Shown here one piece after another: positions 6,787 to 9,379 of a stretch of DNA of 9,379 nt. The position numbers and the translations under genes were made by a program. The stretch lies in the NCBI GenBank assembly GCA_030671465.1, contig DAOVIP010000046.1, positions 1 to 9,379 of the forward strand. The letters run 5' to 3'. Below the pieces are notes generated by a model. That model saw only the letters and a program-made list of their open reading frames with translations, did no database searches and was not told the origin of the DNA. Position 1 is the stretch's first letter. Every line of letters begins with the position of its first letter. This DNA comes from Candidatus Aminicenantota bacterium. Its GTDB lineage: Bacteria > Acidobacteriota > Aminicenantia > UBA2199.

Positions 6787-7497
6787 TTATCCTGTCAGTA
6801 TCATTTCCATTTCTTTGGTATAAATACCTTTTTCCTTGAAAATAATCAATGGATTAATCTTGTCCGTTGAAACCTTATATTTGGATAATTGTATCAAAAA
6901 ACGTTCGGGTTTTCCATTTTTAAATGAAAAAACCATCTGAATTCTTTTTAAAGAGAAACCGATTTCGATTGCCATATTTAGCAATTCATTTAATCTGGAA
7001 TAGGGCAAAATCAAACACATTTGCCCTTCTGGATCCAAAATTGAATATGATTTTTCCAATAGGCTTTGAACGGTAAGATTTACTTCAAATTTGGCGATTC
7101 TGATAGCATCATTAGCACTTAATCGTCCCTGGTTTAATTTCATAAAAGGAGGGTTTGAAAAGATCCATTTGATTCCTCTGAAATCCTGGTAAAAATGATT
7201 AAAATCTCCATTTAAAGCAGTATAGAATTTTGAGAATTGATTTTTCTGGGCGTTGGTTTCAGATAGGCGGCACAAATCCTCCTGGATTTCCAGTCCGGTG
7301 ATATGAGAAAATTTTTTTTTATACAATGCCAATATTGAGACTATTCCGCAGCCGGTTCCGATTTCCAGGGCTTCAGCCTTTCTTGGTGAGGGAAGGAAAT
7401 GAGCCAATATAGGAGAATCAATCGAAAAACGATATCCTTTTTTTTGTTGCAATACAATGACTTTTTTTTTAAAAAAATAATCGACAGTTACATCCAC
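6787..7497 (-). CDS. TrmN6/YabB-type SAM-dependent N6-adenine methyltransferase
   Basis: A class I Rossmann methyltransferase of about 236 residues. Motif I is LEIGTGCGIVSI (about 44-55), an acidic residue ends the next strand (GLEI), and NPPF (about 115-118) is the motif of N6-adenine and N5-glutamine methyltransferases. The stretch LSANDAIRIAKFEVNLTVQSLL resembles the YabB/YfiC family, whose E. coli member methylates A37 of tRNA-Val; the exact substrate here is not proven. The start is uncertain because there is no ATG near the beginning. Candidates are GTG at 7497 (used here, just after the cinA stop), TTG at 7512 (overlapping the cinA stop as TTGA) and TTG at 7557; none has a good ribosome binding site. 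A run of seven T then nine A (7462-7477) lies in the early codons. Confidence 0.8.
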   Translation of the reverse strand: MDVTVDYFFKKKVIVLQQKKGYRFSIDSPILAHFLPSPRKAEALEIGTGCGIVSILALYKKKFSHITGLEIQEDLCRLSETNAQKNQFSKFYTALNGDFNHFYQDFRGIKWIFSNPPFMKLNQGRLSANDAIRIAKFEVNLTVQSLLEKSYSILDPEGQMCLILPYSRLNELLNMAIEIGFSLKRIQMVFSFKNGKPERFLIQLSKYKVSTDKINPLIIFKEKGIYTKEMEMILTG

Positions 7498-7508
7498 GTG
7501 TTTTCGGT

Positions 7509-8753
7509 TCAATTCTGATAACGATGAAGATATTGTCTGATCAGGTTTAAACAACAATTTTCACTTCGAATTTTTACAATCTGACGGTCACCTGTAAAGA
7601 TTTTTTGAACTCCCTGCTCGGCTTCTTCACTGCTTAAATGCAGGCAAACCAGCCCCACCGGCTTACCCTGAGTGGCACCTCCGGGACCTGCAATTCCGGT
7701 AATGGCCACCCCAATATCAGATTGACACAAACGTCGTATTCCGGTGGCCATTTCCAGGGCTGTTTGTTCGGACACAGCTCCTTTTTTTTCCAGGGTTCCT
7801 TTTTTGACCCCCAGAATTTTCATTTTCAACTCATTGGAGTAAGCGATTACGCCACCTAAAAAAACTTCAGAACTGCCCGGTACATTGGTGATCCGGTTTC
7901 CCAGACCACCGCCTGTGCAACTTTCTGCGATGCTTAAAGTCAGGTTTCTTGTGGATAATAATTGAATTATGTGTTCTTCAAAGGTGATATCTTTTTCAGT
8001 GATAAAATAATCAGCCAGCCTTGTTTTTATTTTTTCAGCCAGTTGATCGGTGATTGCTTTGTTTTCTTCCGGAGATTTTTTAGATCTTCCCAGTAAATGA
8101 ATTTCAATGAATCCTGGAGAAGCCAGAATGGTTGTATGGGGATTTTTATATTTCCTATACAGGTCCGCAATCATGGAGTCGGTTTCAGATTCGGTAATTC
8201 CGGCAAATTTCAAACTTCTACTGGCCATGAGAAAATTGGACAAGGGTGCGATTTTCCTGGCGAAGATATCCTCAAACATAGGTTGCATTTCTCTGGGAGG
8301 ACCCGGAAGTAATAAAACTTTACAATCCTTTTCATCAAGGTATTGCCCCGGTGCGGTTCCCACTGAATTGGGAAGTACTTCGGCCCCTTCAATAACGAAT
8401 GCCTGACGGGTATTGATGTCGGGCATTTTAATTCCTCTTTTTTGGAAGACAGCTCTGATGCCACTGACAATTTCTTCCTTAAAGGTTAATTTTTTTTTCA
8501 AGGCATTGGCAGTTCCTTCCCGGGTGATATCATCTTCAGTAGGTCCAAGGCCGCCGGTAACGATCACCAGTTGTGCACGTTTACAGGCATTTTTGATTGT
8601 CCAGGATAAATTTTCAAGGTTGTCGCCGACCGTTATCTTCATATCCATCAAAATACCCTTTTCTCTCAATTTTCTTGATATAAAGAGAGAATTGGTATCA
8701 ATGCGGTCCAGTTCCAGTAATTCACTTCCCACTGCAATAAATATGGCTCTCAT
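7509..8753 (-). CDS. cinA: CinA family protein: COG1058 domain plus NMN deamidase domain
   Basis: A full-length 414-residue two-domain CinA. The N-terminal MoCF-like domain (about 1-170) has GSELLELDRIDTN (9-22), VTGGLGPTEDDITR (66-79) and LLPGPPREM (149-157); in characterised homologues it is linked to ADP-ribose pyrophosphatase activity. The C-terminal PncC domain (about 258-414) has IAESCTGG (276-283) with the catalytic Ser279, the segment PGSSEVFLGGVIAYSNELK, and ITGIAGPGG (352-360). It hydrolyses nicotinamide mononucleotide to nicotinate mononucleotide for NAD recycling. The competence-related name does not imply DNA uptake here. The ATG at 8753 follows an AGGA ribosome binding site separated from it by seven bases, mostly A. 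It is the first gene of the minus-strand run; its link to the downstream glycan genes looks positional. Confidence 0.95.
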   Translation of the reverse strand: MRAIFIAVGSELLELDRIDTNSLFISRKLREKGILMDMKITVGDNLENLSWTIKNACKRAQLVIVTGGLGPTEDDITREGTANALKKKLTFKEEIVSGIRAVFQKRGIKMPDINTRQAFVIEGAEVLPNSVGTAPGQYLDEKDCKVLLLPGPPREMQPMFEDIFARKIAPLSNFLMASRSLKFAGITESETDSMIADLYRKYKNPHTTILASPGFIEIHLLGRSKKSPEENKAITDQLAEKIKTRLADYFITEKDITFEEHIIQLLSTRNLTLSIAESCTGGGLGNRITNVPGSSEVFLGGVIAYSNELKMKILGVKKGTLEKKGAVSEQTALEMATGIRRLCQSDIGVAITGIAGPGGATQGKPVGLVCLHLSSEEAEQGVQKIFTGDRQIVKIRSENCCLNLIRQYLHRYQN

Positions 8754-8789
8754 GTTTTTTTCCTGGACACAGGTCGTTAATCTGAGATC

Positions 8790-8818
8790 ATTCTATTTTA
8801 AAACATCAATTTGGTCAA
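8790..8818 (-). promoter_or_regulatory. sigma70-like promoter of cinA and downstream genes
   Basis: Read on the minus strand, TTGACC (8813-8818) and TAGAAT (8790-8795) are separated by exactly 17 bp. Each box matches consensus at five of six positions. The expected leader to the ATG at 8753 is about 30 bases. No other good promoter is visible before rfaE2, so this probably drives the whole run from cinA to rfaE2. Confidence 0.65.
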
Positions 8819-8891
8819 GGTAAAGATAGAGATTGAAATTATTCTGTCAGTAAATAGGTGGTGAATGAGGCCAGCCAGTGCACAAAAAATC

Positions 8892-8920
8892 TTGACATTG
8901 TTGGTTTATTTAATTATATT
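8892..8920 (+). promoter_or_regulatory. strong sigma70-like promoter facing the right edge
   Basis: TTGACA (8892-8897), 17 bp, TATATT (8915-8920) on the plus strand: a perfect -35 and a five-of-six -10 at ideal spacing. Expected transcription start is near 8927. It diverges from the cinA promoter, with 73 bp between the two -35 boxes, and would produce a leader of about 400 bases before the gene at 9331. Confidence 0.65.
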
Positions 8921-9030
8921 TTACGAAAAGAGGAATGGAGAAAATAAAAAGTCCACTTGATTATTTGGATATTAGAAATGAATAAAATTGGTTTATCTGT
9001 AAGAATAATATTTTTTAGATCAAAAAATAA

Positions 9031-9075
9031 AAAAGATAGATATATACTCCCGAATTGGGACTATATCTACCTTTT
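9031..9075 (+). promoter_or_regulatory. long hairpin in the leader
   Basis: The outer stem pairs 9031-9044 with 9062-9075, with 13 of 14 positions matched and one A/C mismatch. A small internal loop follows, then an inner stem TCCC (9048-9051) with GGGA (9057-9060) around a five-base loop GAATT. No run of T follows the stem as in a classical terminator. The segment CTATATCT (9061-9068) can instead pair perfectly with AGATATAG (9081-9088), so two structures exclude each other. Confidence 0.5.
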
Positions 9076-9094
9076 CAGAAAGATATAGAAGAAA

Positions 9095-9114
9095 TATGTC
9101 TACTTGTAGACATA
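9095..9114 (+). repeat. 20-bp inverted repeat, operator-like or tetraloop hairpin
   Basis: Arms TATGTCTAC (9095-9103) and GTAGACATA (9106-9114) are perfectly complementary around a two-base centre. As DNA it is a dyad suited to a dimeric repressor. As RNA it forms an 8-bp stem capped by CUUG, a stable tetraloop. It lies about 170 bases downstream of the predicted transcription start. Confidence 0.5.
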
Positions 9115-9330
9115 CACATACGTTATCGGTAAGATTTGGGAGGAGTTCTGGAGATAATTATGATATATGTACAAGTAATTTATCAAGATGAAAAAGATGT
9201 GCGAAGTCTGCGGGTTTTAAGATCAGCTTGCTATTTGAGCAACATATACTTTGTTGTAAAAAGGTGAAAGTGATGTGTAAATTAATTATAAGCAAATAAC
9301 AAATAATAGCTTTATAAGGAGGAAAACAAT

Positions 9331-9379
9331 ATGGCGCCAACCGGTAATAACTCAAACACCTATAATCAATCGATTCAAA
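9331..9379 (+). CDS. unidentified gene, first 16 codons
   Basis: The start of an open frame cut by the right edge, reading MAPTGNNSNTYNQSIQ. An excellent ribosome binding site, AAGGAGG (9316-9322), lies eight bases before the ATG. It is the strongest in the window, which is why I call this a real start. The visible residues are polar (Asn, Thr, Ser, Gln) with no signal peptide so far. Nothing identifies the product. It is probably transcribed from the promoter at 8892-8920 through the long structured leader. Confidence 0.6.
   Translation, partial: MAPTGNNSNTYNQSIQ

Larger units (their letters stand above)
8928..9330 (+). other. long structured 5' leader without a convincing gene
   Basis: About 400 bases between a strong promoter and the gene at 9331. 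I recognise no tRNA, rRNA, tmRNA or named riboswitch. It contains the hairpin at 9031-9075, an alternative pairing (9061-9068 with 9081-9088), the dyad at 9095-9114, a small hairpin TTGCT/AGCAA (9228-9242), and several tiny ORFs. One is 36 codons (8978-9088, opening MNKIGLSVRI, no ribosome binding site). One is 16 codons at 8935. One is 35 codons (9160-9267, opening MIYVQVIYQD, with GGAG upstream). One is a frame-broken Cys/His peptide (9188-9299). None can be called a gene from sequence alone. It could be a regulatory leader, a small RNA, or decayed coding sequence. Confidence 0.4.

Noticed and set aside
8865..8960. 31-codon ORF with a GGTGG sequence upstream and a hydrophobic middle
   Set aside because: It spans the near-consensus promoter at 8892-8920, and its hydrophobic residues are encoded by the AT-rich promoter sequence itself. 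The TTGACA/TATATT reading is better supported.
9095..9114. BlaI/CopY or LexA operator
   Set aside because: The dyad has the wrong spacing for TACA-N2-TGTA and lacks GAAC-N4-GTTC, so I keep it as an unassigned palindrome.
8819..9330. CRISPR array, insertion sequence or tRNA in the gene-poor region
   Set aside because: No regularly spaced direct repeats, no transposase-like frame or flanking inverted repeats, and no cloverleaf or TTC-containing T-arm were seen.
9158..9355. 65-codon minus-strand open frame across the right leader
   Set aside because: Antisense to the strong ribosome binding site and start at 9331, with no ribosome binding site of its own. Cys/Tyr/Leu-rich composition looks like chance.

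Overview
The window is AT-rich bacterial chromosome. The gene content points to a Gram-negative organism. RfaE2 makes ADP-heptose for the LPS inner core, and a Wzm/Wzt pair is an O-antigen/polysaccharide ABC exporter. The MEP isoprenoid pathway (IspG) and folate synthesis (FolK) are also represented. A complete Ser/Thr phosphorylation cassette and a gene order I do not recognise from model proteobacteria suggest a less-studied phylum. I cannot name a taxon from the sequence alone.

Left end (1-858): two housekeeping genes diverge from a roughly 100-bp region. They are ispG (minus strand, cut by the window edge) and folK (plus strand). Each has a sigma70-like -10 element almost touching its start codon and no Shine-Dalgarno sequence, so both mRNAs may be leaderless. 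folK converges on the next block with 16 bp between stop codons.

Centre (875-4156, minus strand): a tight three-gene signalling operon, in transcription order PP2C phosphatase, Ser/Thr kinase, FHA protein. The phosphatase is the unusual member. It has a complete N-terminal PPM domain, one membrane segment, and a C-terminal region of about 335 residues that should lie outside the cytoplasm. The kinase is soluble, carries HGD in place of HRD, and has no sensor domain. The FHA protein is membrane-anchored. This suggests that sensing sits on the phosphatase rather than on the kinase.

Right-centre (4245-8818, minus strand): cinA, a TrmN6/YabB-type methyltransferase, wzm, wzt and rfaE2 form one run with gaps of a few bases or small overlaps. 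A good sigma70-like promoter precedes cinA. The exporter would flip an undecaprenyl-linked glycan across the inner membrane. RfaE2 supplies the activated heptose onto whose core such a glycan may finally be attached. The signalling operon lies 170 bp downstream on the same strand and may be partly read from this run as well as from its own promoter.

Right end (8819-9379, plus strand): a near-consensus promoter (TTGACA, 17 bp, TATATT) fires away from cinA into about 400 bases without a convincing gene. That leader holds a long hairpin, a competing alternative pairing, a near-perfect 20-bp palindrome, several tiny ORFs and a frame-broken Cys/His zinc-finger-like peptide. It ends at a strong ribosome binding site and the first 16 codons of an unidentified gene. 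This leader is the part of the window least explained by known genes.
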